Shown here: in pieces, positions 1 through 7,627 of the stretch | How positions within the stretch are numbered: position 1 is the first letter of the stretch | Layout of the letters: each line of letters opens with the position of its first letter | DNA from: JABCPE02 sp963516675 | Lineage (GTDB): Bacteria; Bacteroidota; Bacteroidia; Flavobacteriales; Weeksellaceae | Direction: 5' to 3' | NCBI GenBank assembly: GCA_963516675.1 | Contig: CAUQBH010000018.1 | Span: 1 to 20,306 of the forward strand | DNA: 20,306 bases | The notes under the pieces: generated by a model | What the model was told of the DNA's origin: nothing | The model's database searches: none | What the model saw: only the letters and a program-made list of their open reading frames with translations | Translations under genes and position numbers: made by a program

Positions 1-141
1 TTTAATGGTTTTAGGTTTTAAAATCTTCATTGAATTGCTTTGATTATAGGAAAGTCATCAAATCTGGCTTAATATTGATATTAACTCAATTTCGGATAAA
101 TGAAAGAAACTGTTTATATTTATAAAATAATAATTAATTTC
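1..141. other. AT-rich upstream region, no gene seen
   Basis: All frames carry stops close together here (TAA at 97-99 lies directly before the first ATG at 100). I see no TAnnTTTG promoter box and no RNA gene. An in-frame ATG at 100 would add 14 residues rich in Ile and Tyr to the next gene; the start at 142 looks better because the protein becomes regular from there. Confidence 0.5.
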
Positions 142-727
142 ATGTACCAAGTAATAAACAATTTGCCGATTGATTATGATTTTCAATCCAAAACAAAGGA
201 AGAACTTAAGCTATACGCTAAATGGTTTGAGGAAAATAAAGAAAGCAGACTGCAAGAACTGATAAAAGCAGTAAAAACTACAAAAGGCTATGAAAACTGG
301 GAGGCAGACTACAGCCCAGAATCTCTGAAAATGCTTGGAAAGTGGTTTGAGGAGAATGTAGAAACAGAGAAGCTTTCAGAGGAAGAATACAAAGAAAAGA
401 GAGCTGTTGTCCCAGATTATATAGAAATAAAAGACTGGGATATTACAATAAAGACCCGCTCGTTGGCTGTGGATATTGGGATTTATTTTGGAGAAGTTTT
501 TATAAAGAACCATGAAGGTTTAAAATGGGAACAATATTTTTCTCGTAGTAAATATGATATGGACATAGGGCATATGGTGATAAAAGGTTTTGGGAAAACT
601 AGGCTTAAACAGTATATGGAAATTATATATAATAGCCAATTGTCTAGCAGATAAAACAGATACAGGGGCAATAGTATATGAACTTTATACAATGTTAGAG
701 AATAGATTAGATGAAAAGTATAAATAA
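142..727 (+). pseudogene. Unrecognised protein gene broken by a 2-base slip in a TA repeat
   Basis: I do not recognise the family. The reading frame from 142 (or ATG 100) stops at 652-654 after a tail that ends NSQLSSR. Directly beyond the (TA)4 tract at 624-631 another frame stays open to the TAA at 725-727 and reads IIANCLADKTDTGAIVYELY and then TMLENRLDEKYK, which looks like a natural helical C-terminus. Adding one TA unit joins the frames into about 195 residues. The N-terminal third holds two similar copies of a short motif, LKLYAKWFEEN and LKMLGKWFEEN, about 40 residues apart. The middle is a mixed alpha/beta stretch with DIGIYFGEVFIKNHEGLKWEQ-like residues. It is soluble, with no signal peptide or membrane segment. 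Possible explanations are a recent inactivating deletion, a tract that varies between cells, or a sequencing error. The gene ends convergently against the SDR gene. Confidence 0.55.
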
Positions 728-743
728 AATTAGAAATTTAAGA

Positions 744-776
744 AGAATGGATTAGCTGTTTGCTAATCCATTTTAT
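744..776. terminator. Bidirectional terminator between convergent genes
   Basis: ATGGATTAGC (747-756) pairs perfectly with GCTAATCCAT (762-771) around a five-base loop, with A residues on the left and a T-run on the right, so it can work on both strands. The stop codon of the minus-strand SDR gene (763-765) lies inside the stem. Confidence 0.8.
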
Positions 777-1557
777 TATATTTTTTCATGAGATTTTCGT
801 AGGTTTTTTGTGGCAGAATCCATTTGAGAGGAATGCCGATTTTTTGCCCAAATTTCCCAAAATAGTAATGGGCTTTCCATTTGTTTTTGAGCAATAGTTT
901 TTCGATGTATTTCGCCACTTCCACAGGCTCTACTCCATGATCTACATGGGAATTCATAGTAGAGTAAACTTTGTAAAAAATATTTTTGTAAGGCTCAGAA
1001 ACCGTAGTTTTGATTCGGTTTTCTGCAATATTGGTCTTTATATCGCCCAGATGAAGGGAGCAGAGTTCTATATTCCAAGCCGAAATTTCGTATCTCATGG
1101 CTTCAGTAACTTTATCCAAAGCTGATTTGGAGGCAGAATAAAACCCTCTGAAAGGCAGTCCCATTTCTGAACCGATGCTGGAAATATTGATAATCTGTCC
1201 TGCTTTCTGCTCGCGCATTTGGGGCATCACGGCGGTCATCATCTGCACAGCTCCGATTAGATTCAGGTTAAAAAGTTTCATAATCTCCTCTTTATTAGAG
1301 TCTTCTACGGCTCCCACCATGCCCATTCCAGCATTGTTGATAAGAATGTCAATGTGATTTTCTTTGGATAAAATTTCCTCTATGGCGCGGTCTATTTGGC
1401 TTTTTTCGGTGATATCGGTCGGGATGGATGTGAAAAGCTTAGAATCAGCCTTTTTTCTACTCAGTCCGTAGACTCTGTGTCCTTGTTTTCCGAAATATTC
1501 TGCAAGGGAAAAGCCTATTCCAGACGATGTCCCTGTGATGATGATTGTTTTTTTCAT
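763..1557 (-). CDS. SDR family NAD(P)-dependent oxidoreductase
   Basis: This is a classical short-chain dehydrogenase/reductase of 264 residues. The Rossmann cofactor motif TGTSSGIG is at residues 8-15, NNAG at 74-77, the structural Asn at 99, and the catalytic Ser127, Tyr140 and Lys144 (YSASK) are all present with the usual 13-residue Ser-Tyr spacing. The substrate cannot be told from the sequence. The C-terminal part (after residue 190) is the variable substrate lid and carries several aromatic and basic residues, which would suit a lipid-like or other hydrophobic alcohol or ketone, but that is only a guess. The ATG lies 9 bases after the stop of the DUF2461 gene, so the two are probably co-transcribed. 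The gene ends in the shared convergent terminator. Confidence 0.9.
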   Translation of the reverse strand: MKKTIIITGTSSGIGFSLAEYFGKQGHRVYGLSRKKADSKLFTSIPTDITEKSQIDRAIEEILSKENHIDILINNAGMGMVGAVEDSNKEEIMKLFNLNLIGAVQMMTAVMPQMREQKAGQIINISSIGSEMGLPFRGFYSASKSALDKVTEAMRYEISAWNIELCSLHLGDIKTNIAENRIKTTVSEPYKNIFYKVYSTMNSHVDHGVEPVEVAKYIEKLLLKNKWKAHYYFGKFGQKIGIPLKWILPQKTYENLMKKYNKMD

Positions 1558-1566
1558 TTAGTTGTG

Positions 1567-2244
1567 TTATATGGTTGATTCTCCGTTTAGATTGGTGGTC
1601 AGGGCTTCGGTCATGAAGTCAAAAAATGGGCGCATTGCTTCCATACCAGCTGTTACTTTGTCTAAAAAATCAGGGCTGAAAATTTCCTCGTTTTTGAAAT
1701 TTTGAACCAAAAGAAATTGTTTTTTCTTTAATAAATGAACATAAGGATGTTCTTTTTCAAAGCCTTTTGGAGCAGTTTTTAGTTCTTCGCCCCAGAATGC
1801 TCCTCTGAATAATTTTTTGGCTTTCGCTGAATTTAAAAATGTATCCAAATCCTTTCCGTTTAGTTCTATTTCTTTTCGGATTCTGTGCAAATCATCTTTA
1901 TTTGGTGCAAAAAATCCGCCGCCGATGAAGCAGTTATCAGGCTCAATATGAAGATAATAGCCGCCTCTGTACTGTGGCTGTCTTCGGGCAAAGTAGCCTC
2001 CGAAATGGGTTTTATAAGGAGTTTTGTCTTTGGAAAATCTCAAATCTCTGTGAATTCGGTAGATTTTCGGCTCTGAAATGAAATCATTTTTTGCAATTTC
2101 GCTGTGTACAGCTTGGAAAAACTCCGAGAAATCCGCCTTTGCCTTTTCGTAGTCGGATTTGTGGGTGCTGAACCAGTCCTTATTGTTATTCTTTTTTAGT
2201 TCTTCTAAAAAAGCGAAAATATTTTGTGATAATTTAGAATTCAT
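1567..2244 (-). CDS. DUF2461 domain-containing protein
   Basis: The protein (225 residues from this start) has the features of the DUF2461/TIGR02453 family: an opening FLEELKKNNNKDWF, the motif YRIHRDLRFSKDKTPYKTHF, and GGYYLHIEPDNCFIGGGFF. The family is common in Bacteroidota and other bacteria and has no settled function; it is a soluble cytoplasmic protein. I chose the ATG at 2244 over an upstream TTG at 2265, because the TTG is part of a promoter box (TAACTTTGC, reverse strand 2262-2270), so it would not be in the message. It is followed after 9 bases by the SDR gene, and both probably form a two-gene unit. Confidence 0.88.
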   Translation of the reverse strand: MNSKLSQNIFAFLEELKKNNNKDWFSTHKSDYEKAKADFSEFFQAVHSEIAKNDFISEPKIYRIHRDLRFSKDKTPYKTHFGGYFARRQPQYRGGYYLHIEPDNCFIGGGFFAPNKDDLHRIRKEIELNGKDLDTFLNSAKAKKLFRGAFWGEELKTAPKGFEKEHPYVHLLKKKQFLLVQNFKNEEIFSPDFLDKVTAGMEAMRPFFDFMTEALTTNLNGESTI

Positions 2245-2261
2245 TTGTTTAGGATTAAACA

Positions 2262-2270
2262 GCAAAGTTA
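2262..2270 (-). promoter_or_regulatory. Bacteroidota -7 promoter box for DUF2461-SDR
   Basis: The reverse strand reads TAACTTTGC, a match to TAnnTTTG. It lies 17 bases before the ATG at 2244, leaving a very short leader. I see no clear TTTG at the -33 position. Confidence 0.55.
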
Positions 2271-2297
2271 ATAAAAAACCATTGTTAAAAAGGTTTT
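2271..2297 (-). terminator. Possible weak terminator after aroA
   Basis: On the reverse strand AAAACC (2297-2292) can pair with GGTTTT (2280-2275), followed by TTAT. The stem is short and the loop is 11 bases, so the call is tentative. It would end the aroA operon directly before the DUF2461 promoter. Confidence 0.35.
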
Positions 2298-2319
2298 CAG
2301 TTTTAGAAATGAAACTGGG

Positions 2320-3513
2320 TTATTTGATAAATTCCCAAAAATCAGGGAAGGATTTTTCCACCACTTCGGGATTTTGTATTTCTATTTCCTGAATTAGCGA
2401 GTAGGGCGCGAATGCCATTGCCATGCGGTGGTCGCCGTAGGTAGCGATGGATATGTTTTTTTCGGGATTGGTGTAGAGGACGGATTTTATGGAATTGTCC
2501 GTGATTTTTGTTTCGCAGCCTATTTTTTTTAGTTCGTTTTGAAGGGCAGAGAGCCTGTCGGTTTCTTTTATTTTAAGAGTGGCAAGTCCACCGATTTCAA
2601 AAGGAATTTTCAGTGCAGCAGCCGTTACACAGACGGTTTGGGCGATGTCTGGGCAGTCGTTCATATTGAGCTGAATGGACTGAGGAAGGCTAAAATTATT
2701 TTTTGGAATCAAAGTAATTTCCTGCTGATTTTCATTAAAAATAGTATCAATTCCGAAAAACTGAGAGCAGATTTCGGTAATTCTGGAGTCGCCTTGCAGA
2801 GAATTTTTATTAAAATTTTTAAGGGTAATTTTTTGTCTATCCAAAGCCGAAAACGAATAAAAATAAGATGCCGAAGACCAGTCGGATTCTATAGTGAAGG
2901 CTGTTTTTTGAGTTTTGATGTTGGGAATTTGGATAGTTTTGTCTTTTAGTGTGATGGATTTTCCGCTGATTTCTGAAAGCAGTTTCAGAGTCATTTCTAT
3001 GTAAGGCTTTGATGTGATTTCTCCTAAAAGATTTATGGTTAGGCCGTTTTCCAATTTTCCGCCGACAAGAATGAGCGAAGTGATGAACTGCGAAGAAATA
3101 TCCGCAGGAATTTCCACGAAATTTTTTTCTAATTTTTTTCCTTTTATTTTAAGAGGAGGAAATCTCTCGTTTTCTAAATATTCTATGTCTGCTCCCAGCT
3201 CTCTAAGTGCTTCTACCAAAGGTTTTATGGGTCTTTGTTTCATTCTTTCGGAGCCTGTGAGTATTTTTTCTGCACCCTCCTGAACCGCAAAAAACGAAGT
3301 CAGAAACCGCATCGCTGTGCCAGCGTGATGGATGTCTATTATTTTCTCATCGGAATTCAAGGCTTTTTGTAAAAGATTGGTATCCTGTGAGTTGGAGATG
3401 TTTTTTATTTCAATATTTCCAAAGAGTTTTTGTAGAATCAGCAGTCGATTGGACTCGCTTTTAGAGCCTGTGATTTGTATTTCATTTGGAAGAACTGGGC
3501 GAAATGGTTTCAT
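2320..3513 (-). CDS. aroA: 3-phosphoshikimate 1-carboxyvinyltransferase (EPSP synthase)
   Basis: AroA transfers the enolpyruvyl group of phosphoenolpyruvate to shikimate 3-phosphate, the sixth step of the shikimate pathway to chorismate and the aromatic amino acids; it acts in the cytoplasm. The key stretches are all there: GSKSESNR (residues 16-23), AGTAMRFLT (64-72, the PEP-binding GTAMR segment), the basic KQRP segment, DCPD with the catalytic Asp (286-289), KIKETDR (314-320) and YGDHRMAM (359-366). At 397 residues it is somewhat shorter than the roughly 430 of E. coli, as is usual in Flavobacteriia. The ATG lies 13 bases after the MazG-type gene, so the two are probably translated from one message. 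Its neighbours do not belong to the shikimate pathway. Confidence 0.96.
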   Translation of the reverse strand: MKPFRPVLPNEIQITGSKSESNRLLILQKLFGNIEIKNISNSQDTNLLQKALNSDEKIIDIHHAGTAMRFLTSFFAVQEGAEKILTGSERMKQRPIKPLVEALRELGADIEYLENERFPPLKIKGKKLEKNFVEIPADISSQFITSLILVGGKLENGLTINLLGEITSKPYIEMTLKLLSEISGKSITLKDKTIQIPNIKTQKTAFTIESDWSSASYFYSFSALDRQKITLKNFNKNSLQGDSRITEICSQFFGIDTIFNENQQEITLIPKNNFSLPQSIQLNMNDCPDIAQTVCVTAAALKIPFEIGGLATLKIKETDRLSALQNELKKIGCETKITDNSIKSVLYTNPEKNISIATYGDHRMAMAFAPYSLIQEIEIQNPEVVEKSFPDFWEFIK

Positions 3514-3526
3514 TTATGACAAACTT

Positions 3527-3853
3527 TTATTTTAGTTTTTCATTGTTTTGGTGCCTGTTTTGGTCTCTTTCTGTCTTTTTTTTCATTTTCTTGTCAAAGG
3601 CATCTTGCAGGTCTATCCCTGTTTGATTGGCAAGGCAAAGCGTTACAAAAAGCACATCGGCAAGCTCTTCTCCGAGGTCTTTGTTTTTATCGCTTTCTTT
3701 TTCGGATTGTTCGCCGTATCTTCTGGCGATGATTCTCGCCACTTCGCCCACTTCTTCGGTTAGAATCGCCATATTGGTCAGCTCATCGAAATAGCGGACA
3801 CCGATTGTCTTTATCCAGTTGTCTACTTGTTTTTGTAGTGTTTTGATTTCCAT
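3527..3853 (-). CDS. MazG-type nucleotide pyrophosphohydrolase
   Basis: This 108-residue protein belongs to the MazG/all-alpha NTP pyrophosphohydrolase superfamily, which splits (d)NTPs, often damaged ones, into NMP and pyrophosphate. The magnesium-binding signature is visible as EEVGE (residues 33-37) and EELAD (62-66), on two helices as in the family. It is a single-domain form. The C-terminus is a very basic tail. It sits between a small lipoprotein gene (15 bases) and aroA (13 bases) in one orientation, which points to one transcript but not to a shared pathway. The nucleotide preference cannot be read from the sequence. Confidence 0.9.
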   Translation of the reverse strand: MEIKTLQKQVDNWIKTIGVRYFDELTNMAILTEEVGEVARIIARRYGEQSEKESDKNKDLGEELADVLFVTLCLANQTGIDLQDAFDKKMKKKTERDQNRHQNNEKLK

Positions 3854-3868
3854 TGTTTTTAGAGAAAA

Positions 3869-4465
3869 TTAATTGTATTTTTCAATTTTAGATAAAATTT
3901 TCTGATTATTTTTTTCTTTATTTTTAATTGATAAGATATGAATAATCTTTTGATAAAATTCTTTTATTCTCGGTTTGATAACAGGGTTAATTTGAATAAT
4001 TTTCCCATCGGAATAATCTATCATTATATTTACAGTTAATCCATCAATTTGTGGAATAAATTCATTCTCCTCAGAAAGGTTTTTATTAGAATTTGGTTTT
4101 TCTTCTACATCTTGTTCGATGAAAGAGGAAATAATTGCTCTGATTTCCTGAATTTCTTTATCGGTCATTTCTGCACGAAAAGGAATAAGTTTTGGATTTT
4201 CAGAAATAAGTTCATTATATGTTTTTACCTGGCTGGTTTCTGAAGGTGGTGGAATTTCGTGGTAATGAGCCTCAGGAGAATAAAAAACCAAATATTTTTC
4301 TTTTAAATTGAGAATAGTTTCTGCTGTCTGTCCAGCATTTGTTGGGTAAAATCCAATTTTGATGAGATTTGCCGTTGCTGAATTCTCAATTTTTTTCGTG
4401 TTTTTATTATCACAAGAAATAAAAACTAATAGCAAAGAAAAACAGAAACCAAATAATTTTTTCAT
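3869..4465 (-). CDS. Small lipoprotein of unknown function
   Basis: The 198-residue protein begins with a lipoprotein signal peptide; the lipobox is FISC with Cys18, followed by Asp-Asn, so it is probably held in a membrane facing the periplasm or the surface. The mature part is hydrophilic and ends in a Lys/Glu/Asn-rich helix (after residue 165). I do not recognise a domain. A Pro-rich EIPPPSE sits near residue 70 and an Asp/Gly turn, DYSDGK, near residue 150. It follows the beta-helix lipoprotein gene by 9 bases in the same direction, so the two lipoproteins may act at the same place. Confidence 0.8.
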   Translation of the reverse strand: MKKLFGFCFSLLLVFISCDNKNTKKIENSATANLIKIGFYPTNAGQTAETILNLKEKYLVFYSPEAHYHEIPPPSETSQVKTYNELISENPKLIPFRAEMTDKEIQEIRAIISSFIEQDVEEKPNSNKNLSEENEFIPQIDGLTVNIMIDYSDGKIIQINPVIKPRIKEFYQKIIHILSIKNKEKNNQKILSKIEKYN

Positions 4466-4474
4466 TTTAAAATC

Positions 4475-5875
4475 TTATTGATAAGCTCCAATAGTAGGAT
4501 TGCTTGTTCTGGAAACGCCTTTGATATCCTGAGGCACACCAGCCGCTGTAGATGTATTTCCTTTCTTTTTGGCAGGCGAATCATTTGCGGTGCGAAGGTT
4601 CATTTTCGCAATGGCGTGATTTAGGAATTTTGGACTTTCGTTTTTTATAGAACTGATTATCTGTGGATTAGCGTCAAAGTTATAGCCAGCCTTATTACTG
4701 TATTTTATAAGCGAATGGCTGATAAGATAATTAAAATTATACCCAGAAACAGGCTCAAATAAAATGGAGTTTTCCTTTTTTCCGTAAACGATGGAGTTTT
4801 TGATGTTGAGTTCCAAATTTGCGTTTTCTGTATTCCCTGAATTATTTCGCCATTTATTTGTAGCATAAATTCCCAAAGCTGGCGAAGCAGAACTTTGATA
4901 CCAATAATTGGCTAATGTACAATGAGTAAGATTAACCTCGCCGCCGCCAAATATGGCTAAATCTGCTTTTCCACAGTTGTTCATTACCATGTTTTCTGCG
5001 TCGATTTTAGATTTTACAGAATAAATTCCATACTCCTGAAAAGTATGAATGATAGAATTTTTGATGTTGGCTGTGGTTTTATAAAGATTAAGCCCAGAAT
5101 CTCCTCCGAAAATCTTAGCGTAATTCATGTTTAGAACGGCATTTTCTTCAAGGTAAATTCCATCCCAGTTGAGCGGAATAGTGTCATATCTTATATCATT
5201 TCTGTCGCCTCGGAAAAAGACTTCTTTATCTATCAGCCCATTGATGTTGAGCTTTGCGTTTTTAGAAATTTTCAGGCTGCTGTTCTTTGTGAAATAGACT
5301 TTCGTTCCTTCTTCTATATCAAGGGTTTTCCCTTCCGCGAGAGTAAGCTCTCCGAAGATGATTTTAGCCTTGTCATTTCTCCAAGTTGTATTGGCGTTTA
5401 GGATATTTGGATTTGTATCAGATTTTATGAAAAATTCGGCATCCTGCACCACAGAAAGAAGTGTCACATGCTGGTTGCCTCTCGGTGAGCTGAAAACTAT
5501 TTTGTCCTCGGCGATGGCTTCTCTTGCATTGGCTACAGGTGCTATTTCTATGAAGATAATGAGGCTGTCATTTTTTCTCAGCGGAACATCAAAAAATTCT
5601 GTTCCAGCTTTTCCATCTACATTGATGCGGTATGGCGAGGAGCTTCCGCCTTCTAATGTGATTTTTGGGATTCGGATATCTTTATTCTCTCTGTTATAGA
5701 CTTTTACAAAATAAGTTTCGGAGCGAACCTGATTATAAACCGTATCACAAAAAACGACATCATGTGAGAATTTTAAATCCGCAGAAGGAGTTTCAAAGTT
5801 GATTTCATCCCTTTTACACGAAACAAATAACAATAAAACCCAAAAGCTCAGCCCAAGTAAGAATTTTGTTTTCAT
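4475..5875 (-). CDS. Lipoprotein with parallel beta-helix repeats
   Basis: From the ATG at 5875 the protein has 466 residues. It starts with a lipoprotein signal peptide and lipobox FVSC (Cys20), followed by Lys-Arg-Asp-Glu, an acidic stretch like the surface-export signals known in Bacteroidota lipoproteins. Residues about 30-150 form a beta-rich domain. From about 190 to 400 come regularly spaced short strands of the right-handed beta-helix type (repeats of I/L, Asn and Gly turns such as NAKLNINGLIDKEVFF). The C-terminus, with APIGAYQ-like ending GVSRTSNPTIGAYQ, is common in Bacteroidetes beta-helix proteins. It may bind or cut polysaccharide, but no catalytic motif is visible. A TTG start at 5896 was rejected because it lies within the promoter box. 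Confidence 0.82.
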   Translation of the reverse strand: MKTKFLLGLSFWVLLLFVSCKRDEINFETPSADLKFSHDVVFCDTVYNQVRSETYFVKVYNRENKDIRIPKITLEGGSSSPYRINVDGKAGTEFFDVPLRKNDSLIIFIEIAPVANAREAIAEDKIVFSSPRGNQHVTLLSVVQDAEFFIKSDTNPNILNANTTWRNDKAKIIFGELTLAEGKTLDIEEGTKVYFTKNSSLKISKNAKLNINGLIDKEVFFRGDRNDIRYDTIPLNWDGIYLEENAVLNMNYAKIFGGDSGLNLYKTTANIKNSIIHTFQEYGIYSVKSKIDAENMVMNNCGKADLAIFGGGEVNLTHCTLANYWYQSSASPALGIYATNKWRNNSGNTENANLELNIKNSIVYGKKENSILFEPVSGYNFNYLISHSLIKYSNKAGYNFDANPQIISSIKNESPKFLNHAIAKMNLRTANDSPAKKKGNTSTAAGVPQDIKGVSRTSNPTIGAYQ

Positions 5876-5893
5876 ATGTATTAAAATAATATT

Positions 5894-5901
5894 CAAAGAT
5901 A
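5894..5901 (-). promoter_or_regulatory. Bacteroidota -7 promoter box for the beta-helix/mazG/aroA operon
   Basis: The reverse strand reads TATCTTTG, an exact TAnnTTTG match, 18 bases before the ATG at 5875. No clear -33 TTTG is seen upstream. It would drive the four genes down to aroA. Confidence 0.55.
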
Positions 5902-5928
5902 AATATTTTAAGATAAATATTTAAAGTT

Positions 5929-5959
5929 TTTGTGAATTCAAAAAAAAATAATATTTTTG
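5929..5959 (+). promoter_or_regulatory. Bacteroidota promoter for rpmE2
   Basis: TTTG at 5929-5932, then 19 bases, then TATTTTTG at 5952-5959. This fits the known consensus exactly. Transcription would start near 5966, giving a leader of about 85 bases. Confidence 0.75.
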
Positions 5960-5981
5960 CAAACTGAAATACCTAGTATAA

Positions 5982-6009
5982 GGATAAGATGTCCATTACC
6001 ATTTTATCC
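5982..6009 (+). promoter_or_regulatory. Candidate ribosomal-protein leader hairpin before rpmE2
   Basis: GGATAAGATG (5982-5991) pairs with CATTTTATCC (6000-6009) through ten pairs, one of them G-U, around an eight-base loop. It lies in the middle of the predicted leader of the L31 message. Ribosomal proteins often bind such hairpins to repress their own synthesis, but I know of no described leader that matches this one. Confidence 0.45.
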
Positions 6010-6050
6010 AAGTAATTGAATTTAAAAATAAAAATAATTTTTAGAATATT

Positions 6051-6302
6051 ATGAAAAAAGGAATCCACCCTGAAAATTATAGACTTGTTGTTTTCAAAGA
6101 TATGAGTAACGACGAGGTGTTTCTTTGCAAATCTACAGCAGAAACAAAAGATACGATCGTATACGAAGGACAAGAGTATCCATTAGTAAAAATGGAGATC
6201 TCTTCTACATCTCACCCATTCTACACAGGAAAAGTGAAATTGGTAGATACTGCGGGTAGAGTAGATAAGTTCATGAACAAGTACAAAAAATTTGCTAAGT
6301 AA
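6051..6302 (+). CDS. rpmE2: 50S ribosomal protein L31 type B
   Basis: The 83-residue protein starts MKKGIHPENYRLVVFKDMS and carries SHPFYTGKVKLVDTAGRVDKF near the C-terminus, the conserved SHPFYTG segment of L31. It lacks the zinc-binding CxxC pair of type A L31, and its 83 residues are the usual length of the type B (C-minus) form. It is a component of the large ribosomal subunit, near the central protuberance, where it bridges to the small subunit. It is a single-gene unit with its own promoter, leader hairpin and terminator. Confidence 0.96.
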   Translation: MKKGIHPENYRLVVFKDMSNDEVFLCKSTAETKDTIVYEGQEYPLVKMEISSTSHPFYTGKVKLVDTAGRVDKFMNKYKKFAK

Positions 6303-6322
6303 CATTAGGAAAATATTAAAAG

Positions 6323-6352
6323 ACCTTCTGATTTTTTCAGGAGGTTTTTTTT
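6323..6352 (+). terminator. Terminator of rpmE2
   Basis: ACCTTCTG (6323-6330) pairs with CAGGAGGT (6338-6345), one G-U pair, loop ATTTTTT, followed by a run of T to 6352. A typical Rho-independent terminator. Confidence 0.85.
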
Positions 6353-6380
6353 GTTTAGAAGAGGAAAAGAATTAAATTTG
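6350..6380 (+). promoter_or_regulatory. Bacteroidota promoter for the GlmU-like gene, starting in the previous terminator
   Basis: TTTG at 6350-6353, 19 bases, TAAATTTG at 6373-6380, an exact consensus. The -33 box lies in the T-run of the rpmE2 terminator. The ATG at 6397 is only 17 bases past the -7 box, so the message has a leader of about ten bases. A small palindrome, ATTTGT-T-ACAAAT, overlaps the -7 box at 6376-6388. Confidence 0.7.
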
Positions 6381-6396
6381 TTACAAATAAAAAAAT

Positions 6397-7557
6397 ATGC
6401 AGTTAGTATTTTCTGATGCCCATTATTGGGAAAATTTTCTTCCGCTGACTTTCACTAGACCAGTGGCGGAGATGCGATGTGGAATTCTTACTTTTTCTGA
6501 ACGCTGGAAAAAGCTTTTGAATACGGATGAAATATCCTACATCACGGAAGATTATCTTCAGCAGAAATTCGCTAGACCAGAGGGAAAAGAAAGCTTGTTC
6601 ATCACGCCTAATTGTATTCCTTCGGATAGAGTTTTGGAGCAGATAAAGGGACTTCAGCTCGGTGAGGCTTTGGTTTATGAAAATGAACTTTTGGCGGCAA
6701 AGGTCAATGTGGGAAATTTTAGCTTGGACCAAATAACAACGATGATGGATGTAGAGGGAGAAATTTTGTTGTTTAAACAGCCTACGGATTTATTTTCTTT
6801 CAATGATAAAGCGATAGATTTTGATTTTGAACTACTTACAAAAGAAAGAACCTCGCAGCCGCTCTCTTCTACAAATGGTTTTTTGGGAAAGACCGAAGAT
6901 TTGTTCATAGAAGAAGGTGCAGTGGTGGAATATTCTACACTCAACACCAGAACGGGAAAAATATACATTGGGAAGAATGCAGAAATCATGGAAGGCTGCC
7001 ATCTTCGTGGTCCGATTGCTCTTTGCGAAGGTTCTAAATTTAATCTCGGAGCTAAGATTTATGGCGCAACGACCATTGGCCCTCACTCAAAAGTAGGCGG
7101 CGAGGTGAATAATATCGTCATCTTTGGTTATTCTAATAAAGGGCATGATGGTTTTGTGGGAAATTCGGTTATCGGTGAGTGGTGTAACCTTGGAGCGGAT
7201 ACCAATTCTTCCAATTTAAAAAATAATTACGCCAGTGTGAAACTTTGGAATTATAAATGGAAAAAATTTGTAGATACAGGGCTTCAGTTTTGTGGATTGA
7301 TAATGGGTGACCACTCTAAAACTGCGATAAACACTCAGCTGAATACAGGAACAGTAGTGGGTGTGGCTGCCAATATTTTCAAGAGTGGATTTCCGCCGAA
7401 TTTAGTGAATAGCTTTAGCTGGGGAGGTATGAAAGATGATGAAAAATATAATCTGAATAAGGCGTTTGAAACCATAGAAAAAGTAATGGCTCGTAGAAAG
7501 GTTGATTTCACGGATGAAGATAAGAGTATTTTGTCACATTTATATAATGACAAATAA
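6397..7557 (+). CDS. GlmU-like sugar nucleotidyltransferase/acetyltransferase (Bacteroidetes type)
   Basis: The 386-residue protein matches the alternative GlmU family of Bacteroidetes (TIGR03991), thought to make UDP-N-acetylglucosamine from glucosamine 1-phosphate for peptidoglycan and lipopolysaccharide. The N-terminus, with LPLTFTRPVAEMRCGILTFSERW at about residues 16-38, resembles the nucleotidyltransferase start in this family. From about residue 180 to 330 runs a left-handed beta-helix with hexapeptide repeats (for example IGKNAEIMEGCHLRGPIALC and GPHSKVGGEV), as in acyltransferases, with the family-typical ADTNSSNLKNNYASVKLWNY. The activity is inferred from the family, not shown here. 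It is a single gene with its own promoter. Confidence 0.85.
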   Translation: MQLVFSDAHYWENFLPLTFTRPVAEMRCGILTFSERWKKLLNTDEISYITEDYLQQKFARPEGKESLFITPNCIPSDRVLEQIKGLQLGEALVYENELLAAKVNVGNFSLDQITTMMDVEGEILLFKQPTDLFSFNDKAIDFDFELLTKERTSQPLSSTNGFLGKTEDLFIEEGAVVEYSTLNTRTGKIYIGKNAEIMEGCHLRGPIALCEGSKFNLGAKIYGATTIGPHSKVGGEVNNIVIFGYSNKGHDGFVGNSVIGEWCNLGADTNSSNLKNNYASVKLWNYKWKKFVDTGLQFCGLIMGDHSKTAINTQLNTGTVVGVAANIFKSGFPPNLVNSFSWGGMKDDEKYNLNKAFETIEKVMARRKVDFTDEDKSILSHLYNDK

Positions 7558-7627
7558 ATTTTTATCAATTTAAACGCTAAAAGGTATTGTTTTTGCTATA
7601 TAATCAATCATAAAAAATAAAAAAAAT

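Noticed and set aside
5876..5896. Upstream TTG starts giving longer versions of the beta-helix lipoprotein and of DUF2461 (2245-2265)
   Set aside because: In both cases the TTG is the TTTG of a promoter box and lies before the transcription start.
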